50,990 nt of DNA, from contig NZ_JAIVAJ010000012.1 in NCBI RefSeq assembly GCF_020171725.1, positions 1 to 50,990 of the forward strand. The letters run 5' to 3'. A program made the position numbers and the translations under genes. Below are positions 19,623 to 28,353 of the stretch, piece by piece. Numbering within the stretch: the stretch's first letter is position 1; each line of letters opens with the position of its first letter. This DNA comes from Halobacillus litoralis (GTDB taxonomy: Bacteria > Bacillota > Bacilli > Bacillales > Halobacillaceae). Under the pieces are notes generated by a model. That model ran no database searches and had not been told where the DNA came from. It saw only the letters and a list, made by a program, of their open reading frames with translations.

Positions 19623-21083
19623 TTACTCCGCTCCTTTGTTTTTCTCTTTCGCTTCAACCCAAAGCTCTTCTAATTCATCCAAGGAATAGTCCTCTAAAGA
19701 TCCGGTCCGCTCAGCCGCCGCGCGTTCCATAGCAGCAAGACGTGTACGGAACTTGGTGTTCGTTCGCTGAAGGGCTTGTTCACTGTTCAACTTGTAGTGC
19801 CTTGCGACATTCGCAATGGCAAACAGATAGTCTCCGAACTCTTTTTCCATTTCCTCTATATTCTCTTTCTCTCTTGCTTCGTTGAATTCCTGCCATTCTT
19901 CCTGCACTTTCTCTAAGACAGGCTCGACTTCATCCCAGTCAAATCCGACTTTAGCCGCTTTTTTCTGGAGCTTCTCAGCCTGAAGTAAAGCAGGGAAACT
20001 CTCCGGGACGCTGTCTAATATCGATTCAGGCTTAGTCCCTTTCTCTACTTGCTTGATGGCTTCCCAGTTTGTGACGACTTCATCAGCGTCGTTGACCGTC
20101 ACCTGATCGAACACATGAGGATGGCGGCGGATCATTTTATCCGTAACCGATCGAATGACTTCATCCACTGTGAAGAACCCGTCATCTTCCCCGATCTGGC
20201 TGTGCAGCATCACTTGTAACAAAACATCACCAAGCTCTTCGATCATGTTGTCATCATCTTGACGGTTCACGGCATCAATAAATTCATACGCCTCTTCAAT
20301 CAAGTATTTTCTTAACGACTCGTGGGTTTGTTTCTGATCCCACGGACACCCACCAGGAGCCCGAAGACGACGAATGACTTCGCGCAGTCGGAAGAACTGA
20401 TGATTCAGCTGATCTTCCGGAACCGGCGGAACGTACACACTCGTCAGATTATCGACTTCTACCGAACGATCCAGCTCTTCCAGAGGAACGGTTGTGATTT
20501 TTTCGTGTCGGCTTCCCGCTGCTGTTACGATTGTAACGGGATAGTCGGGTGTGAGGTCCTCAAGCAGGGTCAGCTTCAATTCAGACGCAATCATCGCATC
20601 GTACACCTGACAGAACACCGTATGGTTCATCAACTGCATGCGCTCGCTGCTTAAATCAGTGGCATCAAAGAATTGAAAACCTTCGATCGGATCGATTTCC
20701 AGCGCCTGAAACGTCGAATCTAAGAAGCTTTGTCCACCCTCAATCGTTAATGCGATCTCTCCGGCATCGCGGGCTTGAATCAATAGTTGGACCGTACGCT
20801 CAGCGAGCATCGGGTGTCCAGGAACGACATATAACACGTCCCCCGTTTCATTTATCAAGCGTTTCGTAATCTCTTCATAGACGCCGGTGAACTGATCATT
20901 CTGCTCATACACCGCATCAAAGCTTTCAAAGGTGACGCCTTCCTCCTGAAGAGCCGCTATGACAGGATGGTCTAATGTTCGAGCGTAAACCGTCCCTTCA
21001 TATTGAAGGATCCGGCGGTAGACCCCAAGCGGCAATTGTTCGAGATCACCTGCTCCGAGCCCTAGTACTTGTATGTTATTCAT
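19623..21083 (-). CDS. yabN: Tetrapyrrole-methylase/MazG nucleotide pyrophosphohydrolase fusion
   Basis: Two-domain protein. The N-terminal half (about residues 1-220) resembles tetrapyrrole methylases (VLGLGAGDLEQLPLGVY; YVVPGHPMLAE). The C-terminal half is a MazG all-alpha NTP pyrophosphohydrolase with GGCPWDQKQTHESLR, EEAYEF and EELGDVLLQVMLH. MazG proteins remove non-canonical or signalling NTPs; the target here is unknown. The ATG at 21083 follows AAAGGA by 8 bases and overlaps the yabM stop (ATGA). It has 486 residues (489 in B. subtilis). Confidence 0.95.
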   Translation of the reverse strand: MNNIQVLGLGAGDLEQLPLGVYRRILQYEGTVYARTLDHPVIAALQEEGVTFESFDAVYEQNDQFTGVYEEITKRLINETGDVLYVVPGHPMLAERTVQLLIQARDAGEIALTIEGGQSFLDSTFQALEIDPIEGFQFFDATDLSSERMQLMNHTVFCQVYDAMIASELKLTLLEDLTPDYPVTIVTAAGSRHEKITTVPLEELDRSVEVDNLTSVYVPPVPEDQLNHQFFRLREVIRRLRAPGGCPWDQKQTHESLRKYLIEEAYEFIDAVNRQDDDNMIEELGDVLLQVMLHSQIGEDDGFFTVDEVIRSVTDKMIRRHPHVFDQVTVNDADEVVTNWEAIKQVEKGTKPESILDSVPESFPALLQAEKLQKKAAKVGFDWDEVEPVLEKVQEEWQEFNEAREKENIEEMEKEFGDYLFAIANVARHYKLNSEQALQRTNTKFRTRLAAMERAAAERTGSLEDYSLDELEELWVEAKEKNKGAE

Positions 21084-22630
21084 AACTTCAATCCTTTCGG
21101 CAATAATCGAAGCCACCCGTGACTAAATGGCATGGCTTCCACTTCTCTTTTCGTAAACGCCCCGATCTTCAACAAAGCCACGAGGTAGATGGCAGCCCCG
21201 ACAAGGACGACACCCAATGTGAATACGAGTGAAAGGAAACGATCCCCCTCCACCCATGGATGCAGATAAGAAACCGGCCAAACGAATGCCGTCATGGCGA
21301 TGGCAGCAACGATAATCGGGCGCCACGGGAGCCACATCCACCGGTTCGTCTTCATTTCTTGTCCTAAGGTTACGATATTTCCTATCAAAACGAAAGCCAC
21401 AGCTACGACTGAACCTATAGCCGCCCCTTTCAGTCCCAACGCAGGAACGAGCTGCAGGTTTACAATCGTCTTCAGTACAGCTCCTCCCACAATCCATAAT
21501 CCCGTCGTAATAATATAGTTCAACCCCTGCAGCACGGATGCCGTAGACATCTGCAGCGAGCTCAACACGATGACAAGCATGAGAACCTGCAAGGCACCCG
21601 TGCCACTTGAATCCAGGAAAAAGAGTGGATTAATCAAAGGAAGCAGCAGGATCAGACCAAGGCTGGCTGCCAGCCCGATGACGAAACTGAATTTGATCGC
21701 AGACGAAACAGAAGCACGCATACGCTCCGGCTCCTCGGCCCATCTCTTCCTTGTTACGGAAGGTACGAGCGCTAAAGCAAGGGAGGAAGCAAGGACAGTA
21801 CCTAGTTGAATCAGCGGCTGCCCACGGTCAAAGACCCCTTTCGCTTCTTTAGCCCTTTCAAGTGGCATTCCTGCATCGACCAGTCCCGGCACGAGCGTAA
21901 GGGCATCAATCCACTGCAAGGACAAAAGCAATGTGTAATTCAGACTGATGAATAAACCGTAAACCACGATGGTTTTCACATATTTGTACGACGCTTTCCA
22001 TTTCCATTGAAACACTCCAGCATGCCTGTTCATAAACATGACCAGGATAAGGAAGGCGCCTGTCGATGCGGCAAAGGAAGCATATACAGCTCCTTTTCCC
22101 ACCATGTACGAGTCACCAGACCTTGAGACCATCCACGCTACAGAGAGGATTCCGATGACCCGGATCAATTGTTCGGTTATTTGAGACAGGGCGGTCGGCA
22201 GCATATGACCGTTCCCTTGAAAGACACCTCTGAATACGGAAAGAAGCGGCACAAAGAGGAAAATGAAAAACGCAGATTCAAGCGAAGGAACCAGACGCTC
22301 ATCCCCCATTATGGAAGCCAGTCGTTCCGCTTGACTGAACCCCACAAGGGAAGCTGTTCCGCATAGAACAGACAGCACAAGCAAGACAGGGAAGAAGGAC
22401 ACCCGTTCTTCTTCCGTTGCAAGCTTTGAGACGGCAGCCGGAAATCCATATAACGCAAGGATCAGCGCAGCGCCAAGTATGGGGTAAACCTGCTGATACA
22501 CATAAAAGCCCAGGTCACCCGTTATATTTTGAAGAGGAACCCGATAAAACGCGCTGAGCACTTTCCCAAGCAGCCCGGCGATCGTTAGAATCATGGCGCC
22601 TTTTATGATTGAAGTTGTTGAAGTGGTCAT
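21080..22630 (-). CDS. yabM: MOP-superfamily polysaccharide/lipid flippase, SpoVB-like (YabM)
   Basis: Integral membrane protein with about 14 hydrophobic helices, related to SpoVB and MurJ-type lipid II flippases; the B. subtilis orthologue's substrate is not settled. The family N-terminus IAGLLGKVLSAFYRVPLQNI is intact. The ATG at 22630 was chosen for AAAGGG 6 bases upstream; an earlier ATG at 22660 has no site. It has 516 residues. The first gene of a yabM-yabN-rqcP unit with overlapping starts. Confidence 0.92.
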   Translation of the reverse strand: MTTSTTSIIKGAMILTIAGLLGKVLSAFYRVPLQNITGDLGFYVYQQVYPILGAALILALYGFPAAVSKLATEEERVSFFPVLLVLSVLCGTASLVGFSQAERLASIMGDERLVPSLESAFFIFLFVPLLSVFRGVFQGNGHMLPTALSQITEQLIRVIGILSVAWMVSRSGDSYMVGKGAVYASFAASTGAFLILVMFMNRHAGVFQWKWKASYKYVKTIVVYGLFISLNYTLLLSLQWIDALTLVPGLVDAGMPLERAKEAKGVFDRGQPLIQLGTVLASSLALALVPSVTRKRWAEEPERMRASVSSAIKFSFVIGLAASLGLILLLPLINPLFFLDSSGTGALQVLMLVIVLSSLQMSTASVLQGLNYIITTGLWIVGGAVLKTIVNLQLVPALGLKGAAIGSVVAVAFVLIGNIVTLGQEMKTNRWMWLPWRPIIVAAIAMTAFVWPVSYLHPWVEGDRFLSLVFTLGVVLVGAAIYLVALLKIGAFTKREVEAMPFSHGWLRLLPKGLKL

Positions 22631-22666
22631 AGTCGACCCTTTCTTTCTATGTAAAGTCATACGCGC

Positions 22667-22675
22667 ATTATACCA
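22667..22675 (-). promoter_or_regulatory. yabM promoter, extended -10
   Basis: TGGTATAAT (TGnTATAAT) lies 37 bases before the yabM start. No -35 is recognisable. Confidence 0.5.
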
Positions 22676-22762
22676 TATAAAAGGAGGACATTATTGGGCA
22701 GGATGATGAGGAAGAACGGGGACAATCTTTTTCCCATAGAGAAAGGCCAGATCCATGTTGGT

Positions 22763-22787
22763 GCGGGACCTGACCTCAGGAGCCCGC
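22763..22787 (-). terminator. Hairpin directly after spoVT
   Basis: GCGGG-CT-CCTGA-GG-TCAGG-T-CCCGC starts at the base after the spoVT stop codon. There is no U tract, so it may protect the 3' end rather than terminate transcription. Confidence 0.5.
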
Positions 22788-23324
22788 CTACTCCATTTGT
22801 TTTGCCAAAAAACTGGCTGCGGCTTGAATTGCCTTCTCGGTCCCCTCTTCTAACGGAGAACCTTCCTTCGTCATGGCAATCACACATCCGATCGGATCAC
22901 CTTGAGCAATAATAGGATAAATGATAAAAGAAGTGACTTCTTCCTCCTGACCTTTCACAAACTCGACAGGCGCCGGATGTTTTTCCATTTCCATAGAGCG
23001 GCTTTCCATGACTTCTTCCACTTTGGCTCCAACTGACTGATTCAGGTAACCTTTTTTTACTCCTCCTGCAACGGCGATATATTCATCACGGTCACATATA
23101 AGTACGGGAGCATCCAACGACTCACTCAATGCTTCTGCATATTCTTTTGCAAAATCACCTAGCTCACTGATCGGGGAATATTTCTTTAAAATGACTTCCC
23201 CTTCACGATCCACGAAGATCTCCAAAGGATCCCCTTCACGGATGCGTAATGTACGGCGGATTTCTTTCGGAATTACAACTCGACCTAGATCATCAATACG
23301 TCGAACAATGCCTGTTGCTTTCAT
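22788..23324 (-). CDS. spoVT: Stage V sporulation regulator SpoVT
   Basis: AbrB-family transcription factor that adjusts sigma-G genes in the forespore. The N-terminal swapped-hairpin DNA-binding domain MKATGIVRRIDDLGRVVIPK (residues 1-50) is followed by a GAF-like domain (about 60-178). It has 178 residues, exactly the B. subtilis length, from the ATG at 23324 with GGGAGG ten bases upstream; the reading to 23381 lacks a site. A sigma-G promoter lies 80 bases upstream (separate entry). Confidence 0.97.
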   Translation of the reverse strand: MKATGIVRRIDDLGRVVIPKEIRRTLRIREGDPLEIFVDREGEVILKKYSPISELGDFAKEYAEALSESLDAPVLICDRDEYIAVAGGVKKGYLNQSVGAKVEEVMESRSMEMEKHPAPVEFVKGQEEEVTSFIIYPIIAQGDPIGCVIAMTKEGSPLEEGTEKAIQAAASFLAKQME

Positions 23325-23405
23325 TCTTATGCTGCCTCCCTTTCTGTAGTGTAAGCCTTGACTATCCTGGTTGAAGCGCATGCAGAATAAGCAGGTGATT
23401 ACAGT

Positions 23406-23434
23406 TAGTATGATTCAGCAGGAAAAACCTATAC
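23406..23434 (-). promoter_or_regulatory. spoVT promoter, sigma-G type
   Basis: The -35 GTATA (23430-23434, consensus GHATR) and -10 CATACTA (23406-23412, a full match to CATxHTA) have a 17-base spacer. Sigma-G control of spoVT is known in B. subtilis. Confidence 0.75.
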
Positions 23435-23603
23435 ACCCTTGGAATGGATTTTTTTATCAATGGGCGGGTTTACAGTATAATTATTCCAATATATTTTCTT
23501 TTTAATCAAAGCACTCATACAAAGATGACGCCCCTTATTTTGACTATATTAGAAAAACAGAGAGGCGGAATAGGAGATCGATTTAAAGGAACAAAAGTCC
23601 AGA
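23435..23603 (-). other. Intergenic stretch between mfd terminator and spoVT promoter
   Basis: AT-rich sequence with no credible ORF, RNA fold or promoter beyond the neighbouring elements. Together with those it makes up the 377-base gap between mfd and spoVT. Confidence 0.6.
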
Positions 23604-23632
23604 CAAAAAAGCTGGAACACACGTGTCCCAGC
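23604..23632 (-). terminator. mfd terminator
   Basis: The arms GCTGGGACAC / GTGTTCCAGC (23623-23632 with 23611-23620, one G-U pair) are followed by six U on the minus strand. Confidence 0.9.
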
Positions 23633-23701
23633 CTCTCCTGAATATTTTATTCCTCTTTTTTGTCCCTGATATTGCAGAAGTCCTACACAAATGTATGGCT
23701 T

Positions 23702-26700
23702 TTAGGCGTTCGTATGTTCCCGCATCATGTCCGGAAGTTGACTAATGAACTTTCGCACCACTTCATAACGGTCGAACTTCGTCTTACGGTCCCAAGAGAA
23801 TGTCGCTTTCAGTTGATTATCTTCCGTTGAAAGCTGAACCATTCGTCCGTATTGGTTCGCTAAATCAAACAGCTTGGCGCCGTCGATCTGCTGACTTTGT
23901 TCTTTCTCCATGACCATCTCGATCTTTTTCTTCTTCTCACTCACTGCTTCAATACGGGATTCCTTAGCATGTAAGCGGATCGTCGAGGCTGTAAAGAGAT
24001 TCTCGACCTCCTGCGGATAGTCCCCGAAGCGGTCAATCAACTCATCACGAAGGTCCTGGATATCCTCTTCTGATTCAATTGCCTGGAATTCCTTATACAT
24101 ATCGATCTTCTGCTTCTCATCTGCAATGTACTCAGGCGGAATGTAGGCGTCAATCATCAAGTCAAGCTCTGGACTGAACGGCTGTATCGCTTCCGGCTCT
24201 TTACCCTGCTGTTTGGCCTCGATGGCATCCTTCAGCATTTGGGAGTACATATCAAACCCGACGGAATCGATGAATCCGTGCTGCTGGGCACCAAGCAGGT
24301 TTCCAGCGCCTCGGATCGACAAGTCGCGCATCGCAATCTTGAAACCGGAACCGAGTTCCGTGAACTCTTTAATCGCCTGCAAACGTTTCTCCGCCACTTC
24401 CGTCAGCACTTTGTCTTTCTGATACGTGAAATATGCGTAAGCGACACGGTTAGAACGTCCAACTCGTCCGCGAAGCTGATAAAGCTGACTGAGTCCCATA
24501 CGATCTGCATCATACACAATCAGCGTGTTTACGTTCGGAATGTCCACACCTGTCTCGATAATCGTCGTACTGACAAGCACATCCGACTCTCCTTCAAGGA
24601 AGGAGAACATGACATTCTCAAGCTCTGTCTCGTTCATCTGACCGTGCGCAAACGAAACACGCGCCTCTGGCACGAGCGCGGCAATTTCCTGTGCCATACG
24701 TTCAATGTTTTCGACGCGGTTGAACAGGAAGAACACTTGCCCATCTCTCGCCATTTCCCTCTCCACGGCTTCCCTTAAGAAGATCGGATTATATTCAAGC
24801 ACATAGGTCTGAATAGGGAAACGGTTGGCCGGCGGGGTTTCAATGACTGATAAATCACGCACGCCGAGCATCGACATGTGCAGTGTACGCGGAATCGGTG
24901 TTGCGGTTAAGGTCAGCACATCGACATTGTTCTTCAGTTGCTTGATCTTCTCCTTGTGCTTTACACCGAATCGCTGTTCTTCGTCCACAATCAGAAGACC
25001 GAGATCCTTGAACACGATATCCTTAGACAAAATCCTGTGCGTTCCAACGATGATGTCGACTAATCCTTTTCTCAGGCGGTCTGTCGTCTCTTTCTGCTGC
25101 TTCCTCGTACGGAAACGGCTCATAAGCCCAATATTAATGCCAAAGCCCTGGAAACGCTCCTGTAGCGTCTCATAGTGCTGCTGAGCAAGAATCGTAGTAG
25201 GGACGAGGATCGCCACCTGCTTGCCATCGAGAATCGCCTTGAATGCAGCACGAATCGCGACTTCGGTCTTCCCATACCCGACATCCCCGCACAACAGACG
25301 GTCCATTGGTCTGATCCGCTCCATGTCTTCCTTGATTTCTTCGATACAACGGATTTGGTCCTCCGTTTCTTCATACGGGAAAGCCGCTTCGAAATCGCGC
25401 ATCATTTCATGGTCTTTGCTGAAGGCATAGCCTTTTGAAGCTTCGCGTTCGGCATAAAGCTGAATCAAATCATCCGCAATATCCTCAACAGAGGACTGCA
25501 CGCGGCTTTTCACCTTTTTCCACTCGCTGCCGCCGAGTTTATACATCTTCGGCTCTTTGCCCTCTGAACCGACATACTTCTGAATCAAGTCGATCTGATC
25601 GATCGGAACATATAACTTGTCATTCCCGGAATACTTCACCATAAGAAAATCTTTATGAGTCCCGTTCATTTCTAGCGTTTCGATCCCCAGGTACTTCCCG
25701 ATCCCGTGGTTGGCGTGAACGATATAATCGCCGACTTTAAGTTCCTGATAGTTCTTGATTCGTTCCGCATTAGACATCTTTTGTTTACGCTTCGGTTTCG
25801 CTTTCCGTTTCTTGAACAGTTCTTTCTCCGTAATGACGGCGAGATGGTGCATCGGAAATTCGAAGCCATTGCTCATATTGCCGATAACAATGGTCGGTTT
25901 CACCAACGGAAGAGTGACCGATTCTTTTGAAATCACAGCTTCCATATCGTAATCTCTCAGCACGGATTCGATTCTTTCAGCACGCTTGTCGTCAGGCGCA
26001 AATATGAGAACGGAGAAGTCCTGCTTTTCCCAGCGGTCCATTTCTGTCTTTAAAAGGTTCATCTGACCGTGGAATTCCTGCATCTGCCGACTGGAGATAT
26101 TCACGATATTCTGCGGCTGCGTATTCGGAATATGCCGCATAAAAACAGACATATAAAGACGGGGACGATCCATCTTTGTCCACGCCTCGTGCCAATCGAA
26201 TGACAGTTTCAATCCACGAACGGTCTGGTTCGCTTCAAGCAGGCTCTGATGCCACTCCGCTTCTTCCTGATCGAGGCGGTTCGCCGTTTCCTGAATACGG
26301 CTCATTTCATCCAATATGATCAAACCATTCTCTGGCAGGTAATCTAGCAAACTGTAGTTTTGTTCATAGAAAAAACCGATATATTTATACATCTCTTCGA
26401 ACCGTTCCTGCTGCTTCAAACGGCCGATATCATGTTCGATGACTTCATTCAGCGTTTCTTTCGCTTCTGATTTCTGCAATTTGGCCAACGACTCACTAAA
26501 GGCTTCTTCCAACCGGTGCTCAGCACGGGCAAAGTCTTCCTCAGTCAAAAGCAGCTCAGTCGCCGGTCCAATGCTGACGTGGTCCAGCTTCTCATGTGAG
26601 CGCTGTGTTTCCGAATCAAATGTCCTGATGGAATCAACCTCTGTATCAAACAACTCAATTCGATAAGGGAACTCCGACGTCAGCGGGTACACGTCCATGA

Positions 26701-27238
26701 TCCCCCCACGCACAGAAAACTCCCCCGGGGTGGCAACCATTTCCGAGCGTTCATATCCCATACTCACAAACCTATTCAAATAAGTGTCAAGGTCGATTTC
26801 TTCCCCAACACGAAAAGGGAGCTGATTGTGCTCCCAATACTGTTTCGGTGCCATGATTCGTTTTAATGCTGCGACGGGCGCAATGAGGATCCCCGACTCC
26901 TGGTTCAGCCATTTGTGCAGCGATTCAATCCGCTGGCTTCTCAGCTCAGGGCTGGCCGTTGCGATTTCAGATGCCATCAATTCATTCACCGGATAAAGGT
27001 GAACATCTTCTTCATTTGTCAGCTCCTGAAGATCATCATACAACTGCTGAGCCTGAATCAGTTGATGCGTCACAAGAAGCACCGGACGCTTCAACGATTC
27101 TTTCAACAAAGAAATCAAAACGCTTCTCGATGCACCGGATAAACCAGCCACCATTTGTTCTTTTAATCCAGACTCAAAGCCATCCACAACAGAATGAATG
27201 TCATCCTGCTGATACAAATACTGCTTTATTCCTTGCAT
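23702..27238 (-). CDS. mfd: Transcription-repair coupling factor Mfd
   Basis: DNA translocase that pushes stalled RNA polymerase off lesions and recruits UvrA. Order: UvrB-like N-terminal module (to about residue 350); RNA-polymerase-binding CarD-like domain (YIVHANHGIGKYLGIE near 500); RecG-like superfamily-2 motor with Walker A GDVGYGKTE near 655, DEEQRFG, TATPIPRTLH and the QLRGRVGRS motif; C-terminal regulatory domain. It has 1178 residues (1177 in B. subtilis). The ATG at 27238 follows GGAGGAG by 6 bases. It lies downstream of fin, with its own terminator. Confidence 0.98.
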   Translation of the reverse strand: MQGIKQYLYQQDDIHSVVDGFESGLKEQMVAGLSGASRSVLISLLKESLKRPVLLVTHQLIQAQQLYDDLQELTNEEDVHLYPVNELMASEIATASPELRSQRIESLHKWLNQESGILIAPVAALKRIMAPKQYWEHNQLPFRVGEEIDLDTYLNRFVSMGYERSEMVATPGEFSVRGGIMDVYPLTSEFPYRIELFDTEVDSIRTFDSETQRSHEKLDHVSIGPATELLLTEEDFARAEHRLEEAFSESLAKLQKSEAKETLNEVIEHDIGRLKQQERFEEMYKYIGFFYEQNYSLLDYLPENGLIILDEMSRIQETANRLDQEEAEWHQSLLEANQTVRGLKLSFDWHEAWTKMDRPRLYMSVFMRHIPNTQPQNIVNISSRQMQEFHGQMNLLKTEMDRWEKQDFSVLIFAPDDKRAERIESVLRDYDMEAVISKESVTLPLVKPTIVIGNMSNGFEFPMHHLAVITEKELFKKRKAKPKRKQKMSNAERIKNYQELKVGDYIVHANHGIGKYLGIETLEMNGTHKDFLMVKYSGNDKLYVPIDQIDLIQKYVGSEGKEPKMYKLGGSEWKKVKSRVQSSVEDIADDLIQLYAEREASKGYAFSKDHEMMRDFEAAFPYEETEDQIRCIEEIKEDMERIRPMDRLLCGDVGYGKTEVAIRAAFKAILDGKQVAILVPTTILAQQHYETLQERFQGFGINIGLMSRFRTRKQQKETTDRLRKGLVDIIVGTHRILSKDIVFKDLGLLIVDEEQRFGVKHKEKIKQLKNNVDVLTLTATPIPRTLHMSMLGVRDLSVIETPPANRFPIQTYVLEYNPIFLREAVEREMARDGQVFFLFNRVENIERMAQEIAALVPEARVSFAHGQMNETELENVMFSFLEGESDVLVSTTIIETGVDIPNVNTLIVYDADRMGLSQLYQLRGRVGRSNRVAYAYFTYQKDKVLTEVAEKRLQAIKEFTELGSGFKIAMRDLSIRGAGNLLGAQQHGFIDSVGFDMYSQMLKDAIEAKQQGKEPEAIQPFSPELDLMIDAYIPPEYIADEKQKIDMYKEFQAIESEEDIQDLRDELIDRFGDYPQEVENLFTASTIRLHAKESRIEAVSEKKKKIEMVMEKEQSQQIDGAKLFDLANQYGRMVQLSTEDNQLKATFSWDRKTKFDRYEVVRKFISQLPDMMREHTNA

Positions 27239-27269
27239 AACGAACTCCTCCACCATCCCTAGGCGGGAC

Positions 27270-27500
27270 TTAATGAATAAAATTATCTAATTCATGGTAG
27301 TGAGGATGCCGGTCGAGCCCTTCCTTGCATGAATCACAAATCGTATGGATGTCCAAATTCCCATCACTCTGCATATGGACCATCTGTTCTTGATCCGCAT
27401 CGTTCAGCACATCAAAACCGAGTTGTGAAGCATCAACCTTCTCAGCATCCAGTTCACCGACCTGATGTTGACAGTGCCGACAAAAATAACGAATTTTCAT
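27270..27500 (-). CDS. fin: Anti-sigma-F factor Fin
   Basis: Forespore protein (old name yabK) that inhibits sigma-F RNA polymerase and helps the switch to sigma-G. Two zinc-binding pairs are visible, YFCRHCQH near the start and ICDSC near residue 55, with the family ending DRHPHYHELDNFI. The ATG at 27500 was chosen because GGAGG is 6 bases upstream; the earlier ATG at 27506 touches the ribosome site. It has 76 residues, exactly the B. subtilis length. A sigma-F-type promoter lies directly upstream. Confidence 0.95.
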   Translation of the reverse strand: MKIRYFCRHCQHQVGELDAEKVDASQLGFDVLNDADQEQMVHMQSDGNLDIHTICDSCKEGLDRHPHYHELDNFIH

Positions 27501-27532
27501 TTCCATCCTCCTCTAAGAGTTGTGATGGTCAT

Positions 27533-27562
27533 TAGTTTTGCCGGCATTTCACCGCGTTATTC
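27533..27562 (-). promoter_or_regulatory. fin promoter, sigma-F type
   Basis: The -10 GGCAAAACTA (27533-27542) fully matches GGnnAnAhTR. The -35-like GAATA (27558-27562) is 15 bases upstream, with one mismatch to GywTA. It begins right after the pth terminator U tract. Confidence 0.75.
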
Positions 27563-27585
27563 AAAAAGAGCCGCTTGCTGACTCT
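27562..27585 (-). terminator. pth terminator
   Basis: AGAGTC / GGCTCT (27580-27585 with 27567-27572) has a seven-base loop, followed by TTTTT. The stem begins next to the pth stop codon. Confidence 0.7.
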
Positions 27586-28149
27586 CTATTTTGCATTAAA
27601 GTCATTCATCACTTCATCAAACGACTGCCCCATCCACGCTTCACATGCTTTCACAGCTTGATCGATGCTGTCTGTGACATCTTGCTGCTCAGACTTCGGG
27701 AATTCACCCAACACGTAATCCACCACGGTAACGGGTGCAGCAGGACGACCGATTCCCATTCGGAGTCGCTTGAATTCTTTTGTTCCAAGTTGATCGATGA
27801 TATTACGAATGCCATTATGACCTCCGTGCCCACCTTTTTTACGAAGACGGATCTTCCCTGGCGGCAGATCGAGATCATCATACACAACAAGAAGATCATC
27901 TACCTCGATATCATAATAATCCATAAAGGCACGTACCGACTCCCCCGATAAGTTCATATATGTCTGCGGTTTGAGGAGAAGGATCTTCTCTCCATCCACA
28001 TGTTCTGTCGTATATAAACCACGGAACTTCGTCTGTGATACGGACCAATGATTTTGGGCGGCTAATTCATCTAACACCATAAATCCGATGTTATGTCTTG
28101 TCTTATCATATTTCTTTCCTGGGTTCCCAAGACCTACAATGCACTTCAT
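27586..28149 (-). CDS. pth: Peptidyl-tRNA hydrolase
   Basis: Releases peptides from drop-off peptidyl-tRNAs; essential (spoVC in B. subtilis). Pth motifs: IVGLGNPGKKYDKTRHNIGF at the N-terminus with the catalytic His, LLKPQTYMNLSG near residue 60, VYDDLDLPPGKIRLRKKGG near 90, and GHNGIRNI. It has 187 residues (188 in B. subtilis). AGGGAG precedes the ATG by 6 bases. It is separated from ctc by a terminator and preceded by an extended -10 promoter. Confidence 0.97.
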   Translation of the reverse strand: MKCIVGLGNPGKKYDKTRHNIGFMVLDELAAQNHWSVSQTKFRGLYTTEHVDGEKILLLKPQTYMNLSGESVRAFMDYYDIEVDDLLVVYDDLDLPPGKIRLRKKGGHGGHNGIRNIIDQLGTKEFKRLRMGIGRPAAPVTVVDYVLGEFPKSEQQDVTDSIDQAVKACEAWMGQSFDEVMNDFNAK

Positions 28150-28200
28150 TCATAACTCCCTTTTCTGTTCCGGAACTTTCACTTATGATAAGTTCCTCTT

Positions 28201-28233
28201 ATTATATCAGAGCTGTTCTGAAAATGATGTCAA
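28201..28233 (-). promoter_or_regulatory. pth promoter
   Basis: The extended -10 TGATATAAT (-10 at 28201-28206) has a TTGACA at 28228-28233 that is 21 bases away, too far to be a standard -35. The extended -10 alone may serve. Confidence 0.5.
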
Positions 28234-28299
28234 AAGAACAAGAGTATCAAGAAAATTCAAACGGCTATACGAACAAGGCACGTCTAACGAAACAAGTGA

Positions 28300-28350
28300 T
28301 AGACAAAGAAAAAGGACGGGCCCTTTGGCCTCGCCCCTGTTCTTTGTCTA
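28300..28350 (-). terminator. ctc terminator with long inverted repeat
   Basis: Perfect 11-base arms TAGACAAAGAA (28300-28310) and TTCTTTGTCTA (28340-28350) enclose a GC-rich inner fold (GGGGCGAGGCC...GGGCCCGTCC) and a U-rich stretch. It starts just after the ctc stop at 28354. Confidence 0.8.
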
Positions 28351-28353
28351 TCT

